Positions 17,354 through 25,805 are shown, counted from the stretch's first letter. The stretch is DNA of 64,000 nt from JAHECW01 sp964641415 (GCA_964641415.1 CAZXMW010000002.1:62001-126000); one strand, 5' to 3'. A program made the numbers and translations. The notes: generated by a model not told the origin, from the sequence alone.

Positions 17354-17469
17354 CCTGCAGCTCCGGACGGCAGCCGACCAGCGCGTGAGCAACGTCAGCA
17401 GTGAGCAGTCCGGAGCGGGAATCCGCTCGGCGTCGATCGACGACGGCTGACTTCGTGCTGCTGGAATCC

Positions 17470-18630
17470 CTACCGGACCCAGCTCGTGTTGTAGGCGCGG
17501 TCCTCGACGGCGACGGCGTGCTTGGTCGGCTGCAGCTCCTTGAAGGTGTCGACCATGACCGCCAACTCGTCGGTTCGGTCGCTGCCGACCGAGGCCCCGT
17601 AGGTGCCGGGGTGCGGTCCGTGGACGAGGCCCCGCGGGTGGAGCGTGATCGAGGCCGGCCCGACGCCCTTGCGCGAGGTGAAGCTGCCCTCGACGTAGAA
17701 CAGGATCTCGTCGCAGTCGGGCGACGAGTGCGGGTACGGGCACGGGATCGCCCCGTCTCCGAAATCCACCATCCGCGGCACGAACGAGCAGACGACGTAG
17801 CCGTTGCCGGCGAAAGTGGTGTGGATGGTCGGCGGCAGGTGGATCATTCCGGTCTTCGGTTGGAAGGCCTTGATCGGGAAGGCGAAGGGCCACAGCTGGC
17901 CGTCGAGGCCGACGACGTCGAAGGGGTCGTGCGCGAGCTCGAAGGCGGTGAGCCGCCCGCGCGCCTGAACGATCAGGCGGCGCGGCGCATCGAGGGACTC
18001 GGGGCCGCCGGTGGGCCACTCGGGCTCGACGAAGTCGCTGTGCACGTACGGGGCGTACATGGACAGCTGGCCCTCGGGGGTCCGGTACTGCGAAGGCACG
18101 CGCAGCGGCGAACGCGCCTCCACGGTCATCAGGTGCGCCGGACCGTCCAGCAGCCATCGGTGTGGCAGCCCCTGCGGAACGTACACGTAGTCCTGCTCGG
18201 CGAAGGGCACGACACCGAAGGGACACTCGACACGGCCCGCACCGGCGTGGACGAAGGTCAGCTCATCCCCGTCGGCATTGGCCATCAGGGTCGGCTCGCT
18301 GTCGGTCGGACGACCGAGCCAGATCCCGACCTCCGCGTTGGCGAAAAGCAGGCGACGGGCGAGCAGAGGGGTTCCCCCGGGCGGCAGCTCCCCGGTCAGG
18401 TAGTGGCAGCGCCGAAGCGGGCCCCGCCACTCCGGCTCGGCCCATCCCGGGTGAGGACCCAGATCCTCCTCGCTCTTGACCCAGTGGGGCGGCTTCCGGT
18501 GCCATGCGATGGTGTACATCGACTCGAAGCCGGCTCGCGTCATGCAGTGCTCGAAGACCATCGCGCCGTCGACCTCGAACACCGTGTGCGGCTTTTCAGG
18601 AATCTGTCCTCGGGACAGTCGGTGGATCAT
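17470..18630 (-). CDS. hmgA: Homogentisate 1,2-dioxygenase
   Basis: Opens the ring of homogentisate with O2 to give maleylacetoacetate in tyrosine and phenylalanine breakdown. It has 386 residues, the shorter bacterial form (human-type enzymes have about 440). By comparison with the human enzyme I assign the iron ligands to H301 and E308 (YPHSSPDCDEILFYVEG) and H337 (HPRGLVHGPHPG). GGAGA lies about 6 nt before the ATG at 18630. It lies downstream of hppD on the same strand, separated by about 100 bp filled by an AT-rich repeat, and probably belongs to the same transcription unit. No maleylacetoacetate isomerase or fumarylacetoacetase is adjacent. Confidence 0.92.
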   Translation of the reverse strand: MIHRLSRGQIPEKPHTVFEVDGAMVFEHCMTRAGFESMYTIAWHRKPPHWVKSEEDLGPHPGWAEPEWRGPLRRCHYLTGELPPGGTPLLARRLLFANAEVGIWLGRPTDSEPTLMANADGDELTFVHAGAGRVECPFGVVPFAEQDYVYVPQGLPHRWLLDGPAHLMTVEARSPLRVPSQYRTPEGQLSMYAPYVHSDFVEPEWPTGGPESLDAPRRLIVQARGRLTAFELAHDPFDVVGLDGQLWPFAFPIKAFQPKTGMIHLPPTIHTTFAGNGYVVCSFVPRMVDFGDGAIPCPYPHSSPDCDEILFYVEGSFTSRKGVGPASITLHPRGLVHGPHPGTYGASVGSDRTDELAVMVDTFKELQPTKHAVAVEDRAYNTSWVR

Positions 18631-18641
18631 CTCAGGTCTCC

Positions 18642-18733
18642 ATCAGTTCTCAGTTTTTAGTTTTTAGTTTTTAGTTTTTAGTTTTTGATTAAAATTGTCT
18701 TTTAGCTGTCTGCGATGGATAACTAAGAACTCA
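18642..18733. repeat. AT-rich heptamer array with TGCGATG core, hppD-hmgA spacer
   Basis: Six or so tandem copies of TTTTTAG (about 18652-18690), followed by TGCGATGGATAACTAAGAA (18711-18729). The latter is a partial inverted copy of the left end (AGTTCTCAGTTTTTAG). It ends exactly at the stop codon of hppD (18734). The base composition is very unlike the GC-rich surroundings. It is a member of the repeat class seen at 54901 and 55464. Confidence 0.75.
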
Positions 18734-19912
18734 TCACAAGCCCGCGCCGGCCTCGAGCTGCCTCTCAGCGACGGCGCGCTGCTGCTGATCGCGCTCGATG
18801 GATTCGAACAGGGCGCGGAAGTTTCCCTCGCCGAATCCGCGCGCTCCCTTGCGCTGGATGACCTCGTAGAAGAACGGCCCGGCGGCGGCGTCATCGTAGA
18901 GCAGGCCGCCCTCGACCATGAAGATCTGCAGCAGGTAGCGGTCACTGTCGCCGTCGACCAGAATCCCGAGCCGCCGGAGCTCGTCGATGTTGTCCTCGAA
19001 ATTGGTCACTTTCTGGCGGACCAACCGCTCGGGCAACATGTCGTAGTAGGTCGCCGGCGTGTCGAGGAACTCGATGCCGCTGCGGCGCAGGTTTTCAACG
19101 GCCGGCGCGATCACCGGAACGTGGAAGGCGACGTGCTGCACCCCGGGTCCGTTGTTGGCCTCGACGAAGGTGTAGATCTGGCTCGCCTCGTAGTTCGGCG
19201 TCACCGGCTCGTTGTTGGCCATCTTGACACCCGATTCGGCGTCCCACATGACCTTCGAGGCGAGCCCCGAACCGCCCGAGTCGGGGCTGATGTCGCCGGT
19301 GTGGAAGTGGACCCGCCAGTACTCCTCGAAACCCATCACGTCGCGCAGCCAGGTGACGTGCGGCTCGAGGGTGAGAAAGTTGGACGTGATGTGGTCGATG
19401 ACCTGGAACCCGTTGGTGTTGCCCGGACCGTTGCCTTCGACGGGTGTGAACCCCGGTGCCAGCGCGTCGGCCGCGCGCTCGACGAATCGGAAGCGCACCT
19501 CGCCGAGCGGAGTCGCGATCTCGAAGTGACGGTAGGGCCGGCCCTCGGCGTCGACCTCGTTCGTCGTATCCGTACAGAAGGTCGCCTCGCGCTCGGCGAG
19601 CACCCGCCGGGTGTGCTCGATGTCGCGCACCCGGAAGCCCACCGTGCGGACACCGTCGGGGTGGCGCCTGAGCCATCCGTCGGCGGCCGACCCGCGCTCG
19701 CGCGGCGTGACGCAGAGACACTGCGCCTTGCCCGCGCGGAACAGAATCGCGTCTTCGCCCCGCTCGGCGGCGTTTCGCTCGTCGAGACGAGCCGCCTCGG
19801 GCACGTCCAACATCTCGGTGTAGAACCTGCGACTGCGTTCGATCTCGCGGACCACGAACTCGTAGCTGTCGTAGCCGACGATCCCGAGACCAGCGCCTTT
19901 CGCTTTCGCCAT
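18734..19912 (-). CDS. hppD: 4-hydroxyphenylpyruvate dioxygenase
   Basis: Converts 4-hydroxyphenylpyruvate and O2 to homogentisate, the step before the neighbouring homogentisate dioxygenase. The protein has 392 residues, the normal bacterial length, with two vicinal-oxygen-chelate halves. The iron ligands are H174 (VIDHITSN), H260 (GVQHVAFHV) and E350 (GPFFYEVIQRKG), all present. The ATG at 19912 has GGGAGGTTGAA directly upstream and gives MAKAKGAGLGIVGYDSYEFVV; a start at 19936 would add eight unrelated residues. It is the first gene of a two-gene tyrosine catabolism unit. It requires molecular oxygen, which matters when set beside the oxygen-sensitive cluster at 26-42 kb. Confidence 0.95.
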   Translation of the reverse strand: MAKAKGAGLGIVGYDSYEFVVREIERSRRFYTEMLDVPEAARLDERNAAERGEDAILFRAGKAQCLCVTPRERGSAADGWLRRHPDGVRTVGFRVRDIEHTRRVLAEREATFCTDTTNEVDAEGRPYRHFEIATPLGEVRFRFVERAADALAPGFTPVEGNGPGNTNGFQVIDHITSNFLTLEPHVTWLRDVMGFEEYWRVHFHTGDISPDSGGSGLASKVMWDAESGVKMANNEPVTPNYEASQIYTFVEANNGPGVQHVAFHVPVIAPAVENLRRSGIEFLDTPATYYDMLPERLVRQKVTNFEDNIDELRRLGILVDGDSDRYLLQIFMVEGGLLYDDAAAGPFFYEVIQRKGARGFGEGNFRALFESIERDQQQRAVAERQLEAGAGL

Positions 19913-20087
19913 TTCAACCTCCCGGCCCGCGGGCACTGGCGTGCATCATAGCAGAGACGCGACCGAGACTCCGTCGCCTGAAAACCGGAGGATCGAGGCA
20001 TCGGTCTGCGCCGTGCGATACGACCCCAGGCACGCCGGAACTTGGAGTTGCGGATCGCTCTTCAGGCGCCGGCCCGGTCCGGTGAGA

Positions 20088-20900
20088 TCACGCCGACTTG
20101 CGCAGCCGATCGCCGTTTACCGGGCGAAGACGTCGGCGCAGACGGGTCGCCGTGGGTCTGGGCTCGCTCGCCATGGCGGGCCCCATGGTGGCATTGACCG
20201 CAGCCGCCAACGCGATCACCACGCCGGCGCCGCCCTCGAGACAACCCCGGCGGAGCACATAGCTGTGCAGCGCGGCCCAGATCGCCCGGATGGCGAGCAA
20301 CGACGCGCCCGCCCGTCGTCCCGAACGGCGGTACGTGATCGCCTTGAGCCGGTGAAAATCGAGGCGGATGATCTCGCTGAGATCGTCGTAGCTGTAGTGC
20401 AGCAGGCTGCCCGGAAGCTCGCGCACGTCCGAGGTCGCGGGCACCGACTCGTGGACCAGCGCCGGCGTAAAGCCGGTGACCAGGCGGTTGAAGACGCGCA
20501 CCGGCCGCTCGGTGGACCAGTGGCCGTGGCGGATCTCGCGGTCTCCGATGAAGGTGCGGCGCGGGATCCTCCAGCACACCATGAGGTCGGTCGACCGCCA
20601 GTCGACCGTGGCGAGGGCAGATACGGCCACATCGTCGAGCACCTCATCGGCGTCCACCGACAGCACCCAGTGGTGCCGGGCCAGCGCAACGGCGCGCCGC
20701 TTCTGGAAGCCGTAGCCGTCGAAGGGGTGCTCGAACCAGCGGGCGCCGTGAGCGGCGGCGATCTGACGCGTCCGGTCGCTCGAGCCCGAGTCGAGGACGA
20801 CGATCTCGTCGCACCCGGCGAGCGAGGTCAGTGCCCGATCGAGGTGGGCCTCGGCGTCGCGGGTGATGAGCACGGCGGAAACCGGAATCGTCTCGGGCAT
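20088..20900 (-). CDS. Family 2 glycosyltransferase (WaaE/KdtX-like)
   Basis: A 270-residue GT-A fold glycosyltransferase. It begins VSAVLITRDAEAHLDRALTSL, followed by EIVVLDSGSSDRTRQIA and the metal-binding DxD-type SVDADEVLD. Later features are the RPVRVFNR and VHESV segments, seen in the lipopolysaccharide core transferase group that includes WaaE, and two weak hydrophobic stretches near the C-terminus. It probably adds a sugar to a surface glycolipid; acceptor and donor are unknown. AAGGAG lies 1 nt upstream of the ATG, so spacing is unusually short unless initiation is at a different point. No other LPS gene is adjacent. Confidence 0.85.
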   Translation of the reverse strand: MPETIPVSAVLITRDAEAHLDRALTSLAGCDEIVVLDSGSSDRTRQIAAAHGARWFEHPFDGYGFQKRRAVALARHHWVLSVDADEVLDDVAVSALATVDWRSTDLMVCWRIPRRTFIGDREIRHGHWSTERPVRVFNRLVTGFTPALVHESVPATSDVRELPGSLLHYSYDDLSEIIRLDFHRLKAITYRRSGRRAGASLLAIRAIWAALHSYVLRRGCLEGGAGVVIALAAAVNATMGPAMASEPRPTATRLRRRLRPVNGDRLRKSA

Positions 20901-20962
20901 CTCCTTCTGAGTACGGTGCCCGAGCGCGATCCGTTGACGCGTGCCCCCGGGTCACAGAGTGG

Positions 20963-21056
20963 AGTCGACAGTCGACCGTCAAGAGTCGATCGCAGCTTGA
21001 GGCCTTGGTGCTCCAAGGGACGAGCGCGATGAACTGCCGACCGTCGACTGTCAACT
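20963..21056. repeat. Inverted repeat of GTCGAC-type units around a GCGATG core
   Basis: The left arm (20963-20994) begins AGTCGACAGTCGACCGTC and ends GATCGCA. The right arm (21024-21056) begins GCGCGATG and ends ACCGTCGACTGTCAACT. The arms are largely complementary over about 30 nt around a 29-nt loop. The arms are built from degenerate GTCGAC/GTCAAG units. The element lies in the 326-bp spacer between the GNAT and glycosyltransferase genes. The layout matches the AT-rich elements at 54901 and 55464 although the arm sequence is unrelated. Confidence 0.7.
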
Positions 21057-21226
21057 GAGCTGCCTGCAAGAATCGACAACGAGGGCGTTGAAGAACGAAA
21101 CACCTTGGAGCGCCCATCTCCAGGTGGGCGTTGTGACAGACATCATCGCCATCAACGCCGAGCTGGAACTCGCCGCCACAAGGGTCGATTCATGGTGATT
21201 GCAAGCGGCTGAACCGTGGACTTCCA

Positions 21227-21850
21227 TCACCGGTGCCAGCGCCAGTCCGACGCCTCGACGACGCTCTCCATCTCCCGCCACAGCTCGTCGAGGTTGCAGC
21301 GCATGATGATGAGATCCTGCCAGGCGCCGTCGAGGTCGCGGACGTGCTCCGGGATCACGAACTCCTCCTTGAACCCGAGACGGCGCATGATTCGGTGGGC
21401 CCGCGACTGGGGCCGCATGACGCGAACCACGATCCGGTCGAGCTTGTGCTGCATGGCCAGATAGTAGAGCTCGCGCGCGAGCAGGGTGCCGAGGCCGAGA
21501 TGCTGATAGGGCCGCGCGACGATCAGCCGCAGCTCTCCGATCCCTTCTCCCCAACCGTGTCCCTGCAGCTCGAGCGTCCCGTCGGCGACGATCTCGTCGC
21601 CGACCACCGCCACGAGTCGGTCGACCCGACCGACGTCGATCTCGGTGGTCCGGCGTTCGACGACGTCGCGGCGCGTGACGTCGACCCGGAGGTACCGTCG
21701 ATCCTCCTCGGGCAGCGCGTTGAAAAACGAGAACGAGGCTTCGACGTCCGCCGGACGCATGTTGCGGATCGTCACCTCCCCGCCGTCCTTGAGAGCCACC
21801 TTCTTCTCGACCCGTGGTGCGATGCGTTTCTCGGTGAGGGATGTGGCCAT
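21227..21850 (-). CDS. GNAT-family N-acetyltransferase
   Basis: A 207-residue acetyl-CoA-dependent acyltransferase. The GNAT core spans about residues 30-190: VTIRNMRPADVEASFSFFNALP (substrate side), then RLIVARPYQHLGLGTLLARE, which fits motif A with the pyrophosphate loop as a Q/R-x-x-G-x-G/A variant (YQHLGLGT), and HRIMRRLGFKEEF for motif B. The substrate is unknown; relatives fused to acyl-CoA synthetases act on lysines, but no such partner is here. The start is the ATG at 21850, with GGAAGG 4 nt upstream. Codons back to 21943 are open but lack a ribosome site. Confidence 0.83.
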   Translation of the reverse strand: MATSLTEKRIAPRVEKKVALKDGGEVTIRNMRPADVEASFSFFNALPEEDRRYLRVDVTRRDVVERRTTEIDVGRVDRLVAVVGDEIVADGTLELQGHGWGEGIGELRLIVARPYQHLGLGTLLARELYYLAMQHKLDRIVVRVMRPQSRAHRIMRRLGFKEEFVIPEHVRDLDGAWQDLIIMRCNLDELWREMESVVEASDWRWHR

Positions 21851-22318
21851 GGCACCTTCCGATCCGGCGGCCAACCGAGAGCGGTCGTTCTGGAGCGCAA
21901 AGGGTCGGTTGTCGCGCCGAGTGGTACTCTCAAGATGGGTCATGAACCCGGTATGTGCAAGTTTTCATGATTCCCGGCCCGAACCGGTCATGACAGGTGC
22001 CGCCTCGGGAACCGGGACGCCGGCAGGACGGTATTCAGCCGGGGCCGAGGCGATCGCCCGAAGTATCCTTGGGTTTCGTCGCGAGGTCGGCGAGGCGCCG
22101 ATGCCGGACGCGCTTTCCCGCCGAGGGGCGCGGAGGCGAACGCGACAGGTCGTTGATCACCCCGGGGTGAGATCGCGCGTTGAGAGCGGATGCATCGTCA
22201 GCCGCAGCAGACAGCTCATGAATACTCCGGGCTGGAATGGACCTGATCGTCTCGTGTATTCTTACCGGCGCTCCGGCCACCCATTCGACCCCCTGGCCGG
22301 CATTCGGGAGAATTCCCC
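21851..22318. other. Divergent intergenic region, no gene seen
   Basis: 468 bp between two divergent genes. Only short open frames without ribosome sites or family resemblance were seen. It must contain promoters for both genes, but I could not point to a convincing one. Confidence 0.5.
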
Positions 22319-23074
22319 GTGAAACGACTGCTGACCATGACCTGCCTCTGCGCCGTACTTCTCGCGACCGCTTCGATCGGCCATGGCGGCGAACCCCGCT
22401 TCACCGTCGAGCTCGAGGCCGGCCCGGTGTGGCAGACCTCCAACGACGTCCAGATCCCCAACGACGAGAGCGGAACGCGGTTCTCGCTCGAGGAGCTGGT
22501 CGGCTCCGGCCCATGGGCGTCCGGCCGCCTGCACGCCACCTGGAACATCAATCAACGGCACGGCCTCCGGCTCCTGCTGGCGCCGCTGTCCTACACCGAG
22601 ACCGGCACCCTCGACGAGCCGGTCGAGTTCGCCGGCGCCTCCTACCAGGCCGGCGTGCCCACCGAGGCGACCTACCGATTCAACTCGTGGCGGCTCACCT
22701 GGCGCTACCGGCTCAAGGACTCCGAGCGCTGGCTTCTTCACATCGGGGCCACCGTCAAGATCCGCGACGCCGAGATCAAGCTCCGCCAGGGCGACATCAC
22801 GAGCTCGGACGACGACCTCGGCTTCGTGCCCCTGCTCCACCTCGCCGCCGAGTATCGGCTCGCCGACCGCTGGCGCCTCATCGGCGACCTGGACGCCCTC
22901 GGCGGCGGCCCCGGCCGCGCCATCGACCTCGCCCTCAAGCTCGGCTACGACGTCAGCGACCGATGGTCGGTCACCGCCGGCACCCGCACCATCGAGGGCG
23001 GCGCCGACACCGACGACGTCTACAGCTTCGCCTGGTTCAACGCCGCCGTCGTCTCCGCCGTCGTCCGGTTCTGA
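22319..23074 (+). CDS. Outer-membrane beta-barrel protein
   Basis: A 251-residue protein with a signal peptide (MKRLLTMTCLCAVLLATASIG) and a mature part made of alternating polar and hydrophobic residues, as in transmembrane beta-strands. Examples are FTVELEAGPVW, GLRLLLAPLSY, SWRLTWRYRL, RWLLHIGATVKI and VPLLHLAAEYRL. It ends in ...VSAVVRF. A C-terminal aromatic residue is the usual BAM recognition signal, so this supports a Gram-negative cell plan. About eight strands can be drawn. It resembles OmpW/OprG-size or DUF-type barrels, but I cannot assign a family. The start GTG/ATG region follows GGGAGAATTCCCC. Confidence 0.8.
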   Translation: MKRLLTMTCLCAVLLATASIGHGGEPRFTVELEAGPVWQTSNDVQIPNDESGTRFSLEELVGSGPWASGRLHATWNINQRHGLRLLLAPLSYTETGTLDEPVEFAGASYQAGVPTEATYRFNSWRLTWRYRLKDSERWLLHIGATVKIRDAEIKLRQGDITSSDDDLGFVPLLHLAAEYRLADRWRLIGDLDALGGGPGRAIDLALKLGYDVSDRWSVTAGTRTIEGGADTDDVYSFAWFNAAVVSAVVRF

Positions 23075-23273
23075 CCGAGCCCCCCGTTCGCCTGCCGCGG
23101 CGTAGCCGACGGCGACGCAGGGTGCAACCGTGCCCGTGCCCGACGATGGTTTCGCGGTTCGGACGTCCGCAACGCGCATGCTCGTCCCTTGGGACTCGGA
23201 GGCATCCGGTTCTGGAGTGGTCCGTGCGCCACCTCCTTGAATGCCGCTGCCGGAAGATGCGATAATCACCGAA

Positions 23274-23693
23274 ATGACTGTCGCACATCGCATTTCCGAG
23301 CACTTCGACCGGCCGACTGCACCGGGTGTGGTGTCGGTCTACCTGTTCGGCAGCCAGGCCGAGGCCCGAGCCCACCGGGAGAGTGACCTCGACCTCGGCC
23401 TCCTGTTCGACCGCGAAGTTCACCGGACCCGAAAGGACCGCTTCGACGTTGCTCTGCAGATCGCCGCCGACCTCCGAGCCGACCTCGGTATCGACGCCAT
23501 CGACCTGGTCGTGCTCAACGACGCCCCGCCCCTGCTCGGCCGCCGAGTCGTGACCGAGGGCCAGCGGCTGGTCTGCCGGAATTCCGAGGCCGACCACGCG
23601 TACGTCCGCGACGTCCAGCTCCGCGCCGCCGACCTCCTGCCCTTCCTCGAGCGGATGCGCAGGATCAAGCTCGAGGCGCTCGCACCGCGATGA
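23274..23693 (+). CDS. mntA: MntA-type nucleotidyltransferase antitoxin
   Basis: A minimal nucleotidyltransferase of about 139 residues. It carries the signature GS-x10-D-x-D as GSQAEARAHRESDLDLG. In the HepT/MntA system the MntA enzyme adds AMP residues to a tyrosine of the HepT toxin and so neutralises it; the hepT gene follows with a 4-nt overlap. The catalytic third acidic residue is probably the Asp in IDAIDLVVLND. The start is uncertain. ATG 23274 follows a TGCGATAAT box at 23258-23266, which resembles an extended -10 and would give a nearly leaderless mRNA. An ATG at 23241 in the same frame is possible. Confidence 0.88.
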   Translation: MTVAHRISEHFDRPTAPGVVSVYLFGSQAEARAHRESDLDLGLLFDREVHRTRKDRFDVALQIAADLRADLGIDAIDLVVLNDAPPLLGRRVVTEGQRLVCRNSEADHAYVRDVQLRAADLLPFLERMRRIKLEALAPR

Positions 23694-24103
23694 CCCACCT
23701 CGTGGAACGACTCGCCGAGGTCCGGCTCCACCTGGACCACCTCCGGCAGCTGGGTCCGCGGGTCCCCGACCGCGCCGCCCTCGAGCGGGATCTCAGCCTC
23801 CACAACGACGTGCTCTTTCCCCTGCTCACGATCTGCCAACTGGTCATCGACATCGCGGGGGAACTCTCCGCCCGCCGTGGCGAGCGCTTCGAGGACTACA
23901 CCCAGGCGGTGCGGAACCTGGCCCGCGACGAGCGCTTCGACCCCGAGCTGGCCTCAGCCCTCGAGCCGCTGCCGGGGTTCCGCAACGTCCTCGTCCACGA
24001 CTACGTCGGGCTCGATCTCGAGCGCGTCGTCGAGGCGATACGCTCCCTCGAGCCGGTCGAGCGCTTCTACGCGGTGGTCCACCGGATCGCGTCGCAGGAG
24101 TGA
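23690..24103 (+). CDS. hepT: HepT-type toxin (HEPN domain)
   Basis: A 137-residue, mostly alpha-helical HEPN-family protein. The RNase signature R-x4-H-x-Y is intact as RNVLVHDY (R98, H103, Y105). In characterised pairs the tyrosine is the residue AMPylated by MntA. HepT cleaves RNA when not modified. Its ATG overlaps the mntA stop codon by 4 nt (ATGA), so the pair is translationally coupled in the usual antitoxin-first order. All motif residues are present, so the toxin is probably functional. Confidence 0.9.
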   Translation: MTHLVERLAEVRLHLDHLRQLGPRVPDRAALERDLSLHNDVLFPLLTICQLVIDIAGELSARRGERFEDYTQAVRNLARDERFDPELASALEPLPGFRNVLVHDYVGLDLERVVEAIRSLEPVERFYAVVHRIASQE

Positions 24104-24109
24104 CCACGC

Positions 24110-24280
24110 GCCTTCGGCTCCCTCAAGGCGCAGCTCGAGGCCGGGGGCCGCCGGCTCGACGACTTCGACCTCGTGATCGCCGCCACCGCCATGACCCTCG
24201 GCTACCGCCTGGTGACCAACAACGACAAGCACTTCTCCCGAATCGAGGGACTCACTTTGGTCAAACGGGCTCGCGGCTGA
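24110..24280 (+). pseudogene. C-terminal remnant of a VapC-type PIN-domain toxin
   Basis: A 56-residue reading frame without a start codon. It reads FDLVIAATAMTLGYRLVTNN followed by DKHFSRIEGLTLV, the classic C-terminal third of a PIN domain: D-x-x-I-A-A-x-A, then L-V-T-x-D/N-x-x-H-F. The N-terminal half with the first catalytic Asp is missing; the sequence immediately upstream is hepT. It is the debris of a third toxin gene in this cluster. No matching antitoxin remnant was recognised. Confidence 0.8.
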
Positions 24281-24398
24281 GTCGGGCGCGGCGCGCCGTC
24301 GGTCGCGTGACTCTCCGTGCTAACCTGCTTTGAAGCGAGCTACGTCTCATGTCGGGACGCGTGGTGGGGACGGACCCGGTTCCGCGGGAGGAGCACCG

Positions 24399-24938
24399 AT
24401 GACGGAGACCCGGTTGTCGTCGAGTACGAGAGACGGCCTGCGGATCGTCGGGCGCGGAGCCCTCGCTGCGCTGGTCGCTCTGCCGCTCGCGGTCGCAGCC
24501 GAGGGCCCACCGGCCGGCGTGAGCCCCGAGGAGTGGACGGGCATCGAGCAGCAGATCGAGGCCGAGCACCACAAGGTCACCGAGTCGCGCCGACCCGACC
24601 GCCTGTGGCGGGCCGCCACCTTCCAGCGCGAGGGCAGCACCGCCCTGCTCTCCTACTCCGGGCTCGCCGCCTGGGACGCGGCCGGTGAACCCGTCGAAGC
24701 CCGGATGGAGCTCGCCGCTGGCGGCACCCGACGACGACGATCTGGGTTACAGCTCGGGAACCGCCTACGTCTTCTCGCAGACGAGAGTCCGTTCGTCGCC
24801 CTCGGAGCCGAGACGGGTGGTCCCTCAGCCTTGAGCCTGGGCCCGGGAACGACAGACGATTCCTCCGACGTCGGCACGGGAGGGTGTAAAACCCTCCCCT
24901 ACAGCTCTTGGTGTCGTCGCGCCTCGGTCCCTTGGTGA
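24399..24938 (+). pseudogene. Chimeric remnant: signal-peptide protein joined to an FG-GAP-like fragment
   Basis: The ATG at 24399 has a good ribosome site (GGGAGGAG) and encodes an exported protein start (GALAALVALPLAVAAEGPP; then VSPEEWTGIEQQIEAE). After about residue 108 (VEARMELAAGG) the frame becomes low-quality Arg-rich sequence. From about 24722 to 24834 another frame instead reads LAAPDDDDLGYSSGTAYVFS, which looks like an FG-GAP/integrin-type repeat. I interpret this as two broken genes joined by deletion and frameshift. The nominal open frame to 24938 is therefore unlikely to be a real product in its last third. Confidence 0.55.
24878..24898. terminator. Hairpin GGGAGGG/CCCTCCC
   Basis: A perfect 7-bp stem (24878-24884 with 24892-24898) around a TGTAAAA loop. 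There is no T-run after it, so it is at best a weak terminator or a dispersed repeat. Confidence 0.4.
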
Positions 24939-24939
24939 T

Positions 24940-24990
24940 TGCAACGCTGCGATGCCTTCGCGCCCTTCGCGCCTTCGCGGTTCAACCCCC
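24940..24990. repeat. CTTCGCGCCCTTCGCG-type repeat
   Basis: Tandem CTTCGCG units following TTGCAACGCTGCGATGCC. It resembles the repeats at 25806-25946 and 45246-45355 and again carries TGCGATG. Confidence 0.55.
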
Positions 24991-25060
24991 GCCACACCTC
25001 GGCGACACCAGCCCTCACGCGTCCCCGCCTCGGCGCCGCCGGCTCCTCACCCGCAGCACC

Positions 25061-25097
25061 TTGACGACCGGCATGCGTCGTAATTACAATGTAATTA
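25061..25097 (+). promoter_or_regulatory. mazEF promoter and palindromic operator
   Basis: TTGACG (25061-25066) is separated by 18 bp from TACAAT (25085-25090). The ATG of mazE follows 6 bp after the -10, so the mRNA is probably leaderless. A perfect inverted repeat, TAATTAC-AAT-GTAATTA (25081-25097), covers the -10 box and touches the start codon. This is where an autoregulating MazE (AbrB-fold) or MazEF complex would bind. Confidence 0.75.
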
Positions 25098-25351
25098 TGA
25101 AAGTGAACCTCGTGAAAATCGGCAACAGCCGCGGGATCCGGATCCCGAAACCCGTCATCGAGCAGTGCGGATTCGGTGAGGAGGTGGAGATGGTGGTCCA
25201 GAACAACGAGCTCGTCATCCGGTCGTCCAGCTCCGTCCGGGAGGGCTGGAGCACCGCGTTCGCTCGGATGGCCGAGTACCGCGAGGACGAGCTGCTCGAC
25301 CGGGTCGCCGAAGCTCCGACCGGGTGGGATGAGGAGGAGTGGGAGTGGTGA
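25097..25351 (+). CDS. mazE: MazE-type antitoxin (AbrB/SpoVT fold)
   Basis: An 84-residue antitoxin. The N-terminal swapped-hairpin DNA-binding domain is MKVNLVKIGNSRGIRIPKPV, followed by EEVEMVVQNNELVIR. The acidic C-terminal tail (DELLDRVAEAPTGWDEEEWE) is the part that wraps around the toxin. The start follows the promoter described at 25061-25097. The mazF gene overlaps its end by a few nucleotides. Confidence 0.9.
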   Translation: MKVNLVKIGNSRGIRIPKPVIEQCGFGEEVEMVVQNNELVIRSSSSVREGWSTAFARMAEYREDELLDRVAEAPTGWDEEEWEW

Positions 25352-25668
25352 CGAGACGATTCGACGTCTTCCTCATCTCCCTTGACCCGACCCTCGGCAG
25401 CGAGATCCGCAAGACCCGGCCCTGTCTCGTCATCTCGCCCGACGACATGAACGAGCACATCCGGACCGTCATCGTGGCCCCGATGACCACGAAGGGGCGG
25501 CCGTACCCCACCCGCGTGCCGTGCACCTTCCAGGGCAGGCGCGGCCAGGTCGTCCTCGATCAGATCCGCACCGTCGACACGACCCGGCTCGTCAAGCGAC
25601 TCGGCACGATTCCCAGGGCCACCCAGGACAAGGTGCTCGACACCTTGCAGCAGATGTTCGCGCGATGA
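25345..25668 (+). CDS. mazF: MazF-type mRNA interferase toxin
   Basis: A 107-residue PemK/MazF endoribonuclease. It shows RFDVFLISLDPTLGSEIRKTRP (loop with the catalytic Arg after the GSEI/xxKxRP segment), CLVISPDDMN, VIVAPMTT and the dimer strand GQVVLDQIRTVDTTRL. It is a sequence-specific mRNA cleavage toxin; the cut site cannot be predicted. GTG codons at 25339, 25345 and 25348 are in frame. I prefer 25345 because GAGGAGGAG lies about 6 nt upstream and the frame overlaps the mazE stop, as in coupled pairs. Confidence 0.9.
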   Translation: MVTRRFDVFLISLDPTLGSEIRKTRPCLVISPDDMNEHIRTVIVAPMTTKGRPYPTRVPCTFQGRRGQVVLDQIRTVDTTRLVKRLGTIPRATQDKVLDTLQQMFAR

Positions 25669-25805
25669 ACTCGCGGGCTGGACGCCCACGCCACAATTCG
25701 ACCGAGCACATGCCCCATTGCCGGTCACGACCGTCGATCCGGTCCGGAGTCGATCCCGATCAAATTCCCGACAACCGCGAAGCTCGGTGGTCGCCTTCGT
25801 GTCAT

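Noticed and set aside
18642..18733. CRISPR array
   Set aside because: Tandem units are 7 nt without spacers. None of the other repeat blocks (25806, 31968, 54901, 56618) shows repeat-spacer alternation, and no cas gene is present.
23094..23240. Small gene between the barrel protein and mntA
   Set aside because: Open frames there lack ribosome sites and family features. I see no gene in it.
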